A stretch of DNA of 7,217 nucleotides from Candidatus Gerdarchaeota archaeon (GTDB lineage Archaea > Asgardarchaeota > Heimdallarchaeia > JABLTI01), in NCBI GenBank assembly GCA_016839405.1, contig JAEOUJ010000020.1, forward strand, positions 1 through 7,217, given 5' to 3'. The position numbers and the translations under genes were made by a program. This document shows, one piece after another, positions 1 through 5,635 of the stretch. The notes under the pieces were generated by a model. That model was not told the DNA's origin and searched no databases. It saw nothing but the letters and a program-made list of their open reading frames with translations. The first letter of the stretch is position 1, and each line of letters begins with the position of its first letter.

Positions 1-1283
1 AATCTCATTTTTAATTCTGCCATCAAATCAGCTCGTTTAAATGAGCCTTCTTCTGCACCTTCAGGTGTTATACTTAGTGCTTGATTCAAATATCGATTTA
101 ATTGTGCGATATTATTAACTGTATCATCATGTAATGAAGAACATATTACTGTGCTGAAATGTTCTGGCGAAACTTTTTCAAAGAAAATATCGAATTGTTC
201 AATTTTTATATGTCCTTCTCCACCAATTCTAACTTTCCCCAAACGATCCATATATGCACCTATATTTATTTTTTTAAGAGTAACTTCAATTGTTTTCAAA
301 ATTTCTGGATCTTTACCTTGTTGTACTGCTCCTACTACACATTCAACCTGTTCAGAATATACAGCAATAGCAACAAAATTCGGATTATTATCAAGAGTTG
401 CTTCAATTATATCAGATAATCTTTCTGCTATTAGCCCTCGTGTTTTATCAACTTCAGCTTGTACCATAGCTGGTGATTTACTAATATTTGGTGGACTGAT
501 TGTTTTCTGTAAATGTGAAGTTGGTGTATCACTTGATTCGATTTTTGGTACTGTAACTGCAGGAGGTTTAACAGTGGTTGTTGGGGGCGAAACATCTGTT
601 TGACGTGGTGGAACTTTTAATGTTCTTGGAGGTAATTTACTAGGGCTTTCATCAATCTTAACTGGTGTGGTTACATATGATTCATCACTTATTGGTGGTT
701 TTGCAATAGGTTGCTGTGTTGTAATTGGTTGAACTTTTCGTTCAGACATTTTCCTTGGCATTAATTCAAGTAAAATACGTTGAAAGATCTGACTAGCAGA
801 GTCGGTGTAAATACTACTAATTGTTTTAAATAATTCACCTGGGAAAAGATTTTCTAACGGTGCTAAAAGCTTAGCAATTTGTTCTAGTCTCCCTTTAAGT
901 TGTCCTTCCATACCTGGATCTATCTTATTGAAAATTAAATAACCTCTAACACCCTTAAGATGTGTTGCAATGCTTTTTAACCAAACAGTGAAGAAATTGC
1001 TAGCTTCTTGAAATTTAGAAATATCTTGAACATCAACAACAAAAACTATTGCACTTATATCCTTTACTAGTTCAGCATTTCCAATATAACCTTGGCGGTA
1101 ATTTTTTCCTCCACCAGTATCAATTATTAGAAAATCAGATCGTAAGAAATCATGTTCGTATTGTGCTATACCTCGAGTTGAAGGTATTTGTTTTAATTGT
1201 GAAGCTGGTTTTTTTAGAAAGAATTGTTGATAAAGGGAGGTTTTTCCAGCACCATCCAAACCAATAAGCAATACTTTTTCCAT
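1..1283 (-). CDS. Rag/Gtr-like small GTPase with Pro-rich linker and C-terminal roadblock-like domain (3' end cut by window)
   Basis: Reading the minus strand from ATG at 1283-1281 gives an open frame of 427 codons that runs off the left edge, so the C-terminus is missing. An in-frame TGA lies three codons upstream, which fixes the start. Residues 1-176 form a GTPase domain. G1 is GLDGAGKTS (8-16, K14/T15), the switch I threonine is probably T36 in PSTRGI, G3 is DTGGGK (55-60), G4 is NKID (119-122) and G5 lies near ISS (155-157). The stretch SSIYTDSASQIFQRI ending in ELMP closely recalls the end of the RagC/Gtr2 GTPase domain. Residues about 180-275 are rich in Pro, Thr, Ser and Lys and look disordered. 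From about 279 to 410 the helix-strand-strand-helix-strands-helix order fits a roadblock/longin fold, as in eukaryotic Rag proteins. The catalytic Gln position of G3 is Gly (G59). Rag-like architecture is well supported; signalling on a membrane surface is inferred. Confidence 0.82.
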   Translation of the reverse strand, partial: MEKVLLIGLDGAGKTSLYQQFFLKKPASQLKQIPSTRGIAQYEHDFLRSDFLIIDTGGGKNYRQGYIGNAELVKDISAIVFVVDVQDISKFQEASNFFTVWLKSIATHLKGVRGYLIFNKIDPGMEGQLKGRLEQIAKLLAPLENLFPGELFKTISSIYTDSASQIFQRILLELMPRKMSERKVQPITTQQPIAKPPISDESYVTTPVKIDESPSKLPPRTLKVPPRQTDVSPPTTTVKPPAVTVPKIESSDTPTSHLQKTISPPNISKSPAMVQAEVDKTRGLIAERLSDIIEATLDNNPNFVAIAVYSEQVECVVGAVQQGKDPEILKTIEVTLKKINIGAYMDRLGKVRIGGEGHIKIEQFDIFFEKVSPEHFSTVICSSLHDDTVNNIAQLNRYLNQALSITPEGAEEGSFKRADLMAELKMR

Positions 1284-1305
1284 GATCAATCACATTGTAA
1301 AGGCT

Positions 1306-1327
1306 ATTATCTATCTCCCTAGATAAT
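1306..1327. repeat. 8-bp perfect inverted repeat upstream of GTPase gene
   Basis: ATTATCTA at 1306-1313 is the exact reverse complement of TAGATAAT at 1320-1327, with a 6-base spacer. It sits 23-44 bases upstream of the GTPase start, where an operator or a 5' leader hairpin would lie. In such AT-rich DNA a chance origin is possible. Confidence 0.5.
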
Positions 1328-1422
1328 TAAATAAGCTTAGTATTTTTCTTTTAAACCATCTTTATTATTTTTTCGACATATACATTAGTAGTAATTTATC
1401 TGTATTATTACCTATTTAAAGT

Positions 1423-1449
1423 ATAGTCTTTTTTAGTTATTTAGACTAT
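1423..1449. repeat. 7-bp inverted repeat, mid intergenic
   Basis: ATAGTCT at 1423-1429 pairs with AGACTAT at 1443-1449 across a 13-base T-rich loop. It lies in the middle of the divergent spacer. It could be an operator or a structured RNA element; no further evidence distinguishes these from chance. Confidence 0.4.
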
Positions 1450-1479
1450 TTTAATTGTGTTTTTAGATAAAATACTAAT

Positions 1480-1508
1480 GGAGAATTAAAGTTTACTTTA
1501 AATTCCCC
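1480..1508. repeat. Imperfect hairpin (bulged) in divergent spacer
   Basis: The arms 1480-1491 and 1496-1508 pair over 4 bp, then a single-base bulge (1500), 5 bp, one A-C mismatch (1482/1506) and 2 G-C pairs, closing on a 4-base loop. This is the longest foldable element in the spacer, 112-140 bases upstream of the longin gene start. Its role is unknown. Confidence 0.4.
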
Positions 1509-1539
1509 AATGAGGATTTGCTGATAAGGAACTATTTTT

Positions 1540-1549
1540 ATTCATGAAT
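1540..1549. repeat. 10-bp perfect palindrome ATTCATGAAT
   Basis: A perfect 10-bp palindrome lies just upstream of the best TATA-like box of the longin gene (1556-1565). That is a plausible place for a dimeric regulator to bind. Function is inferred from position only. Confidence 0.35.
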
Positions 1550-1555
1550 GTTCGA

Positions 1556-1565
1556 TTTTATTATA
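1556..1565 (+). promoter_or_regulatory. TATA-like box for longin/membrane gene
   Basis: TTTTATTATA at 1556-1565 is a TATA-like element 55-64 bases before the start codon. Archaeal initiation about 25 bases downstream would place the transcript start near 1586 and leave a leader of roughly 34 bases containing the ribosome site. The AT-rich setting makes this tentative. Confidence 0.3.
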
Positions 1566-1606
1566 CTAAAATCCATTTTAGAAGAGTTTTAAGGATACTT
1601 TATCTC

Positions 1607-1611
1607 GGAGG
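1607..1611 (+). promoter_or_regulatory. Ribosome binding site GGAGG that supports a TTG start
   Basis: GGAGG at 1607-1611 sits 8 bases before TTG at 1620. This is the strongest Shine-Dalgarno match in the window, and it decides the start. No ATG or GTG occurs in frame between the upstream stop TAA (1590-1592) and the TTG, and the first residues after it already form the first strand of the longin-like domain. Confidence 0.75.
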
Positions 1612-1619
1612 ATAAGAAT

Positions 1620-2561
1620 TTGATTCAAGCTATATGGATTATTACAGAAACTGGTCAATGTATTTTCAGTCATAAATATGCAACTCATCTAGAAATTGAT
1701 GATCAACTTATTTCAGGTCTACTTGTTGCTTTTGATGCATTTTCATCTGAAAGTGGTATTGGAGGTATACAACAAATAGCTGGAGAAGATAATCAATTTG
1801 TTTATGGTTCATCAGGCAAGCTTTTAGTTGCAGCTATTGCAGATAAAAGAGATAGTGGAATATTAGTTGAGAAATTAATGCGAAAAATTTCTGATATTTT
1901 CCAAGAAAGATATTCCAAATATTTACATGATCTTTCTTTTGTTGATTTGAATGTATTTAATGGCTTTGAAAAAGAAATAGATAAAGTACTATTAAGAAAA
2001 ATCTATAATAGGGGAGCTAGCTCCACGATTTTTGCTACAATAGTTTCAATAGCATTGTCTGTTGGTATTTTCATCCTTTTGTATGATATAATTGTTCAAG
2101 CAGCTTTTCTTGTATTCCTTGCATTTATACCAGCATTATTTATAGGTGCATTAATAGCTGGTAAAAGTTCCTATGGGATAATTAGCTCTAGTATTACAAT
2201 TCTTCCAGTTATGGGATATATTGCTTATCAAATGGTAGATATAGCTGCAGGAACAAATATTGAAGCTACTATTAATTCAATTTTCTTAATGGCGGTCACC
2301 TATATTACCATCGCAATATTGTGCGGTTTTCTAGGTGGAGGAATAATTGATAGACGAAGATTATTCCCACTAGAAGATAAAACTGCAAAAATGGTTGTTT
2401 TACCTACTAGTACAATTCCGAGTGCACCAGTTTTTGATCAAGAACAAACTTATCCACAAGAAGTTTATAGCGCAGCAGAAGAGACTTTTCAAGAGAATGA
2501 TAACTACTCAGAAGAAGTTCAAGAACCACAAGATAATCAATATGAGTGGGATCAACAATAA
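1620..2561 (+). CDS. Longin-like domain protein with four membrane helices
   Basis: This 313-residue protein starts at TTG. Residues 1-125 have the layout of a longin domain: a strand pair (IQAIWIITETGQCIF), a helix around 25-42, a second strand pair around 58-74 (QFVYGSSGKLLVAAIA), then helices ending in FVDLNVFNGFEKEIDKVL. This recalls the small sigma subunits of AP adaptor complexes, which are longin folds. Four hydrophobic segments follow at about 134-158, 159-181, 186-206 and 217-241. A basic stop (DRRR, 244-247) precedes an acidic, Gln/Glu-rich tail (about 265-313) that is probably cytoplasmic. The longin part would face the cytoplasm and could recruit a GTPase. The next gene follows after 35 bases, suggesting co-transcription. 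The longin call is by pattern only; a different alpha/beta sensor fold is possible. Confidence 0.7.
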   Translation: MIQAIWIITETGQCIFSHKYATHLEIDDQLISGLLVAFDAFSSESGIGGIQQIAGEDNQFVYGSSGKLLVAAIADKRDSGILVEKLMRKISDIFQERYSKYLHDLSFVDLNVFNGFEKEIDKVLLRKIYNRGASSTIFATIVSIALSVGIFILLYDIIVQAAFLVFLAFIPALFIGALIAGKSSYGIISSSITILPVMGYIAYQMVDIAAGTNIEATINSIFLMAVTYITIAILCGFLGGGIIDRRRLFPLEDKTAKMVVLPTSTIPSAPVFDQEQTYPQEVYSAAEETFQENDNYSEEVQEPQDNQYEWDQQ

Positions 2562-2596
2562 TATCGTTAACTCATTTACTTCTTACAATGGGATGA

Positions 2597-3517
2597 ATGA
2601 TGAATCAGAAGAATAATCTCGAAATTAAACAAATGGCAGATTCACAAAAGGAAGAATTGCCTGATGAAGAGGAGGTTATTTATTCTGCTTTAGGGAGCCA
2701 AGTAAGGCGAGAACTCCTTGCTTTTATCCATATTAACAACAAAGTAGGTTTTTTGGATTTACAAAAGAAATTCAAATTAAAAGTGGGATCTCTATACCAC
2801 CAGTTAAATAAAATGAATGATTTATGGAATCAAGATGAAAACAAGAAATATTATTTAACTGATTTAGGAAAAGTTGCTTATAATTTGATGATACTTAATA
2901 GAGATCGAATTGCATCATCAAATGTTCAACTAGCAAAGAAATTAACATCAGATGAAAAACAATCATTCTGGAAAAAACTTGGTGATGTATTTGTATCAAT
3001 ATTTTTACCAAGAAAAATATTCCAATATTTGGCTTCAGAACCAATTAGAACTTTTTTTGAAGGGTTAATAATTATTGGTTTGCTGTTATACTTTTCAATA
3101 GATAGTCAATTAGTTTTAATTGGATTTTATCCCTTAGAAGTTGAATATTGGTATTATTCAGTGATAGGTATAATTGGCACATGGTTATTTCTTGGTTTAA
3201 TAATAGAGGGATTCAAAGCAATACTTTACAAAAGAGAATTTAATCCTTTAAAATTATTAACAGTTATACCTTTCACATTAATACCAAATATGATTGTTTT
3301 ATTTTTTATTTGGTTACAAACAAAGGTAGAAACAACATTTCTTCTAGTAGAAGGGCAAATATTAATTATATTTGCACAAATTTGGTCATTATCATTAACA
3401 ACAACTGCTGTGAGTCAAACTGAAGAATTAACAATGAATAGATCGAGTTTAATTGTTTTATTCACTTTCTACTTAACATATGTAATTGCCTTTGTTTTAT
3501 TTGGAACAATGCAATAA
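2597..3517 (+). CDS. Winged-helix DNA-binding protein anchored by about five membrane helices
   Basis: The 306-residue protein has an N-terminal winged helix (about 24-105) typical of archaeal ArsR-like regulators. Helix VIYSALGSQVRRELLAFI leads to the recognition region around LKVGSLYHQLNKM, then a wing ending in KKYYLTDLGKVAYNLM. After an amphipathic linker, hydrophobic segments lie at about 153-169, 185-207, 218-240, 247-268 and 284-303. The combination suggests a membrane-tethered transcription regulator that senses something at or in the membrane. The spacing of the last helices, including the segment QIWSLSLTTTAVSQTEELTM, recalls Yip1-type membrane domains, but this is weak. Starts at 2597, 2600 or 2633 (M13) are possible; none has a good ribosome site, and 2597 is kept as the first. 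It lies 35 bases behind the longin gene and probably shares its transcript. Confidence 0.75.
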   Translation: MMNQKNNLEIKQMADSQKEELPDEEEVIYSALGSQVRRELLAFIHINNKVGFLDLQKKFKLKVGSLYHQLNKMNDLWNQDENKKYYLTDLGKVAYNLMILNRDRIASSNVQLAKKLTSDEKQSFWKKLGDVFVSIFLPRKIFQYLASEPIRTFFEGLIIIGLLLYFSIDSQLVLIGFYPLEVEYWYYSVIGIIGTWLFLGLIIEGFKAILYKREFNPLKLLTVIPFTLIPNMIVLFFIWLQTKVETTFLLVEGQILIIFAQIWSLSLTTTAVSQTEELTMNRSSLIVLFTFYLTYVIAFVLFGTMQ

Positions 3518-3547
3518 AAAAATTCATTCAATCAGATTTCTTTTTTT
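3516..3547. terminator. Overlapping convergent T-rich termination region
   Basis: Two genes converge with only 10 bases between their stop codons. A run of seven A (3516-3522) gives seven U at the end of the minus-strand transcript. A T-rich run on the plus strand (3537-3547, TTTCTTTTTTT) lies just inside the facing gene. Archaeal RNA polymerase terminates at T-runs without needing a hairpin, so each transcript could end here. Confidence 0.4.
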
Positions 3548-4226
3548 CAGTTGAACCTTTAGATTTTGCTTTTTTTGTGTCACTTTTAGCTACTTTTTCA
3601 GTTGTTTTTTTCTTTGTAGTTGATATCTCTTTCTGTTTGCTTAAAGGTTGATCAGAAATAACTTGATAAACCCAACGACCATCATCATAACCAATCCATC
3701 TACCTGGAAGAGTGCCGATGTAAATTAAATCTTGAGTTAACCAATAAGCTTCACCTTCAGTAACATTCAAGTGTTCTTGAATTTCAATTAAATCAGCATG
3801 AGATTTATTATCAAGAAAGCTTACAACACTTTTCACTAAATCTGGATCCCATCTTTCCAAAATATGGACTTCACTTTCTGCTTCTTCAACTTTCTTTTGC
3901 TTTTTCTTAGATTTTTTCTTAGGTTTTTTAACAATCTCTTCTTCTTTTCCTTGTTTCATCTCTTCTAAAAAGACCTTAACAAGGCTAGGGTTTTCAATAT
4001 GAGAAACAAGATAGGTTCCTGCATACTCCTTTTTATTGAATTCAGCTGATTGTTGAACAAGTAACTCTCGTTGTTTCTTTCTAGCTTCAGGAGTAAGTAT
4101 TAATCGAATCATTTCTTCTTGTTCATCAACGATCATTCCTACAGGTGTTTGAAGTAGTTCGTCAGGAGTACATTCAATTAATTTCTTTCCTACTAAGGAG
4201 TAGCTTTTCAATTCAAGTCCATCCAT
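3528..4226 (-). CDS. Lysine-rich winged-helix-like protein, unknown function
   Basis: I do not recognise a named family. The 232 residues divide into four parts. Residues 1-92 are a compact charged domain with strands (VGMIVDEQEEMIRLIL) and helices. Residues 93-114 are a very basic linker (KKPKKKSKKKQKK). Residues 121-190 resemble a winged helix: helix DLVKSVVSFLDN, helix ADLIEIQEHL, a third helix TEGEAYWLTQDLIYIG, then an aromatic wing PGRWIGYDDGRWVYQ. Residues 195-232 are a Lys/Ser/Thr tail reminiscent of histone H1-type tails. Such a layout suits nucleic-acid binding in the cytoplasm, either DNA or ribosome/RNA. An in-frame TAA directly precedes the ATG, so the start is fixed; there is no clear ribosome site, and the leader may be short. 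It converges with the winged-helix membrane gene. Confidence 0.75.
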   Translation of the reverse strand: MDGLELKSYSLVGKKLIECTPDELLQTPVGMIVDEQEEMIRLILTPEARKKQRELLVQQSAEFNKKEYAGTYLVSHIENPSLVKVFLEEMKQGKEEEIVKKPKKKSKKKQKKVEEAESEVHILERWDPDLVKSVVSFLDNKSHADLIEIQEHLNVTEGEAYWLTQDLIYIGTLPGRWIGYDDGRWVYQVISDQPLSKQKEISTTKKKTTEKVAKSDTKKAKSKGSTEKKKSD

Positions 4227-4330
4227 TTATTTTATTTACATAATTAAAAAGTAAGTGAGAATAATAGTTTTTTCTTCTGAACATAAATCATTATTTATTT
4301 AATAAATAGGTAGTGCTAAAAGTGAGAAAG

Positions 4331-4360
4331 TATATTAATTAACATGAGAGTCTTTTATAC
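4331..4360 (+). promoter_or_regulatory. Candidate promoter elements for the glycyl-radical domain gene
   Basis: In the 180-base divergent spacer, purine-rich GAGAAAG (4324-4330, BRE-like) precedes TATATTAA (4331-4338), giving a start near 4361 and a leader of about 46 bases. A second TATA-like box, TTTTATAC (4353-4360), would give a leader of about 24 bases. It lies inside a short inverted repeat, AGAGT (4347-4351) and ACTCT (4359-4363), a possible operator. Neither choice is proven. Confidence 0.3.
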
Positions 4361-4406
4361 TCTTCTAGGTATTTTTATCTAGTCTATAAGTAGTAGTGAA
4401 TATGAA

Positions 4407-4619
4407 ATGAGTACTAAATCAAAGAAAATTAGTAATAAAGAATCAACAGATTATTTACCTGACCTCGAACCAACTTGCCCTTATTGCGGTAGTGATAATG
4501 TTTATGGCATGAGTCGAGTTGTAGGTTATTTTAGTGTAATCGAAAATTGGAATGAAAGTAAAAAATCAGAGCTTAAAAGAAGACAGAAAGGGAATTATTG
4601 GACTGAATCTGATATTTAA
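4407..4619 (+). CDS. Stand-alone glycyl-radical C-terminal domain of anaerobic ribonucleotide reductase (NrdD-like)
   Basis: This 70-residue protein matches the extreme C-terminus of class III (anaerobic) ribonucleoside-triphosphate reductase NrdD. It has a zinc-ribbon half CPYCGS (C24, C27), then SRVVGYFSV with the radical glycine expected at G40, then the conserved WNESKKSELKRR tail (48-59). In full NrdD of about 600-750 residues, this loop carries the oxygen-sensitive glycyl radical made by the activase NrdG. Here the catalytic barrel is absent. A TAG lies in frame at 4380-4382 and no ATG precedes 4407, so this is a complete small frame rather than an edge effect. The first 22 residues are a polar lead-in not typical of NrdD. 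Only one of the two CxxC pairs of the NrdD zinc site is present. It may be a spare part analogous to GrcA/YfiD for pyruvate formate-lyase, a split subunit, or a degraded remnant. The family match is strong; the role is open. Confidence 0.8.
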   Translation: MSTKSKKISNKESTDYLPDLEPTCPYCGSDNVYGMSRVVGYFSVIENWNESKKSELKRRQKGNYWTESDI

Positions 4620-4645
4620 TTAGGCTCTTTGTAAACCAAAAAAGC

Positions 4646-4658
4646 GTTAATTTTTAAC
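4646..4658. repeat. Short inverted repeat GTTAA-TTT-TTAAC
   Basis: Two 5-bp arms flank a 3-base centre, 27-39 bases after the stop of the glycyl-radical gene and just before the promoter of the next gene. It could be a weak terminator or an operator; at this base composition it may be chance. Confidence 0.25.
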
Positions 4659-4673
4659 AAATAGTGCCATAAT

Positions 4674-4687
4674 GAAAAGTCTTTAAA
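4674..4687 (+). promoter_or_regulatory. BRE/TATA-like promoter of the small roadblock gene
   Basis: GAAAAG (4674-4679) followed by TTTAAA (4682-4687) resembles an archaeal BRE plus TATA box. Initiation about 25 bases on, near 4711, would leave a 20-base leader that contains the ribosome site GGAGA at 4719-4723. The geometry fits well, which suggests this gene is transcribed separately from the glycyl-radical gene upstream. Confidence 0.4.
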
Positions 4688-4730
4688 GTTACTTAATTCT
4701 TAATTATTATGCCTTTTTGGAGATAGAAAT

Positions 4731-5027
4731 ATGATAAGCCAAAAACAATTTCAAGCAACTTTGAAAAAATTAGCTGAATTTAAAGGCGTTCGAGCAGTCA
4801 TTATTACCAATAAAGAAGGATTACCATTGTCTAGTGATATTGATTCAGATAAAACTGAAGCAGTTGCTGCTTTGGTATCATCTCTAGTAGGTAAAGCAAC
4901 TCAAACAGTTGATCAGCTAGAGGAAGGAGAGCTAAACTTTTTCACAATAGATACCACAAAAGGTGAAATACTAGTTGCTCCAGAAAATGATTATATTTTA
5001 ATAGTTCTTAAAGAAAAAGAAAAGTAG
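4731..5027 (+). CDS. Minimal roadblock/LC7 (MglB-like) domain protein
   Basis: The 98-residue protein is a single roadblock/LC7 domain. It has an N-terminal helix (3-17), strands [17 protein letters not shown] (19-35), a helix with the typical small residues [19 protein letters not shown] (42-60), and three strands at about 68-93. Roadblock proteins are small homo- or heterodimers that bind Ras-like GTPases: MglB is the GAP of MglA in bacteria, and the LAMTOR subunits anchor Rag GTPases in eukaryotes. After the last strand (YILIVL) only KEKEK follows, so the usual C-terminal helix is missing; typical members are about 115-125 residues. The start has a good ribosome site, GGAGA at 4719-4723 with a 7-base gap. 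With a Rag-like GTPase nearby it may be a GTPase partner or scaffold (inference). Confidence 0.88.
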   Translation: MISQKQFQATLKKLAEFKGVRAVIITNKEGLPLSSDIDSDKTEAVAALVSSLVGKATQTVDQLEEGELNFFTIDTTKGEILVAPENDYILIVLKEKEK

Positions 5028-5041
5028 CTGATAAAAGGGAT

Positions 5042-5068
5042 AAAAAAAGAAGCTTCTAGATAAGCTTC
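5042..5068 (-). terminator. Hairpin plus T-run terminator for the 173-residue roadblock gene
   Basis: A perfect 7-bp stem, GAAGCTT (5049-5055) with AAGCTTC (5062-5068), encloses a 6-base loop. On the minus strand the stem is followed directly by seven T (complement of 5042-5048), a textbook intrinsic terminator 46 bases after the stop of the minus-strand roadblock gene. On the plus strand it follows the other roadblock gene by 21 bases and is followed by T-rich sequence around 5076-5085, so it may serve both transcripts. Confidence 0.65.
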
Positions 5069-5113
5069 AAAATGAATTTTATTTTAAAAGAAAAGAAGAG
5101 ATAGGCATTAGAT

Positions 5114-5635
5114 TTAGAATTTTTCTAATTCCTTTAATGCTTCCTCTAAATTGTCTTCCATTGACTCATCAGCAGCTGAAGCTGCTTGCTCAGGTGCTGT
5201 GGTTGGGAATTGGATTTTTTCAGATAAAAATTCATTCAATAGTTTTTGGATCTCTTCAGCTTCGCGTTTAAGAACAAGCCTAATTAAACCAATATTAACT
5301 TCATTATCAGTAATAACACAAAGAATACCTTTACCGCAACTTGCAGCGAAGATCTTTCCCTTACCAAATTCTGAAGAGACAATCAATAAATCCCCTAAAT
5401 CTAGATTTACTCCTTGTTCTTCGCTAGCAACAAAAACAGCACTGGCAATTGCACCAACTCCATCTACGTCTATAGGAAAGTATGAGAATTTTGAAACATG
5501 GGCAATGGTTAAACCAGTCCGATCTACCAAAATAACCTTCCTGATACCAGCTTCTGCTTTAATAATTTTACTTAAGACGTTGTCAAAGGCTTTAACATTA
5601 ATCAATATTCTGACCTCATGATCAGCTCTCTTCAT
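5114..5635 (-). CDS. Roadblock/LC7 domain protein with C-terminal acidic tail
   Basis: This 173-residue protein contains a full roadblock/LC7 domain at about 15-138. It has an N-terminal helix (VKAFDNVLSKIIKAEAG), strands IRKVILVDRTGLTIAHVS (31-48), a helix of small residues (GVGAIASAVFVASEEQG, 59-75), strands LIVSSEFGKGKIFAASCG and GILCVITDN, and the final helix NIGLIRLVLKREAEEIQKLL (114-133) that the neighbouring small roadblock protein lacks. A Pro/Ala-rich linker (143-155) and a short acidic helix (EDNLEEALKELEKF, 160-173) follow, perhaps a docking peptide. It should act as a dimeric GTPase-binding scaffold or regulator in the cytoplasm. An in-frame TAA directly before the ATG fixes the start; no clear ribosome site is seen. 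It converges on the small roadblock gene but is not a recent duplicate, since the sequences differ widely. Confidence 0.88.
   Translation of the reverse strand: MKRADHEVRILINVKAFDNVLSKIIKAEAGIRKVILVDRTGLTIAHVSKFSYFPIDVDGVGAIASAVFVASEEQGVNLDLGDLLIVSSEFGKGKIFAASCGKGILCVITDNEVNIGLIRLVLKREAEEIQKLLNEFLSEKIQFPTTAPEQAASAADESMEDNLEEALKELEKF

Larger units (their letters stand above)
1284..1619. other. Divergent intergenic region between GTPase and longin genes
   Basis: These 336 bases hold no convincing gene. They separate two divergent start codons and must carry both promoters. Several dyads occur, listed separately. For the minus-strand GTPase gene, TATA-like choices are the TTTAAA on the minus strand at about 1351-1356 and the A/T run near 1323-1336; neither is decisive. 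A 23-codon frame (1544-1615) exists but shows no independent coding evidence. Confidence 0.6.

Noticed and set aside
151..603. Plus-strand open frame of 150 codons
   Set aside because: It lies entirely opposite the Rag-like GTPase gene, whose minus-strand frame has clear GTPase motifs and runs without a stop across the whole region. The plus-strand product shows no domain pattern.
1049..1267. Plus-strand open frame of 72 codons
   Set aside because: Antisense to the P-loop and switch region of the GTPase gene; conserved motifs lie on the minus strand.
1544..1615. Possible 23-codon leader peptide ending 4 bases before the TTG start of the longin gene
   Set aside because: It has no convincing ribosome site, its start lies upstream of the best TATA-like box, and nothing in the peptide suggests attenuation. 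Its overlap with the ribosome site GGAGG is probably coincidence.
2395..2616. Plus-strand open frame of 73 codons spanning the end of the longin gene
   Set aside because: It overlaps the longin reading frame in another frame and shows only low-complexity Lys/Ile/Asn content, with no domain pattern of its own.
4402..4410. Two-codon frame ATG-AAA-TGA overlapping the start of the glycyl-radical gene
   Set aside because: Too short and without a ribosome site to claim translational coupling; ATGA overlaps arise often by chance.
5151..5621. Plus-strand open frame of 156 codons
   Set aside because: Mirror image of the minus-strand roadblock gene, whose product has the complete roadblock strand and helix order.
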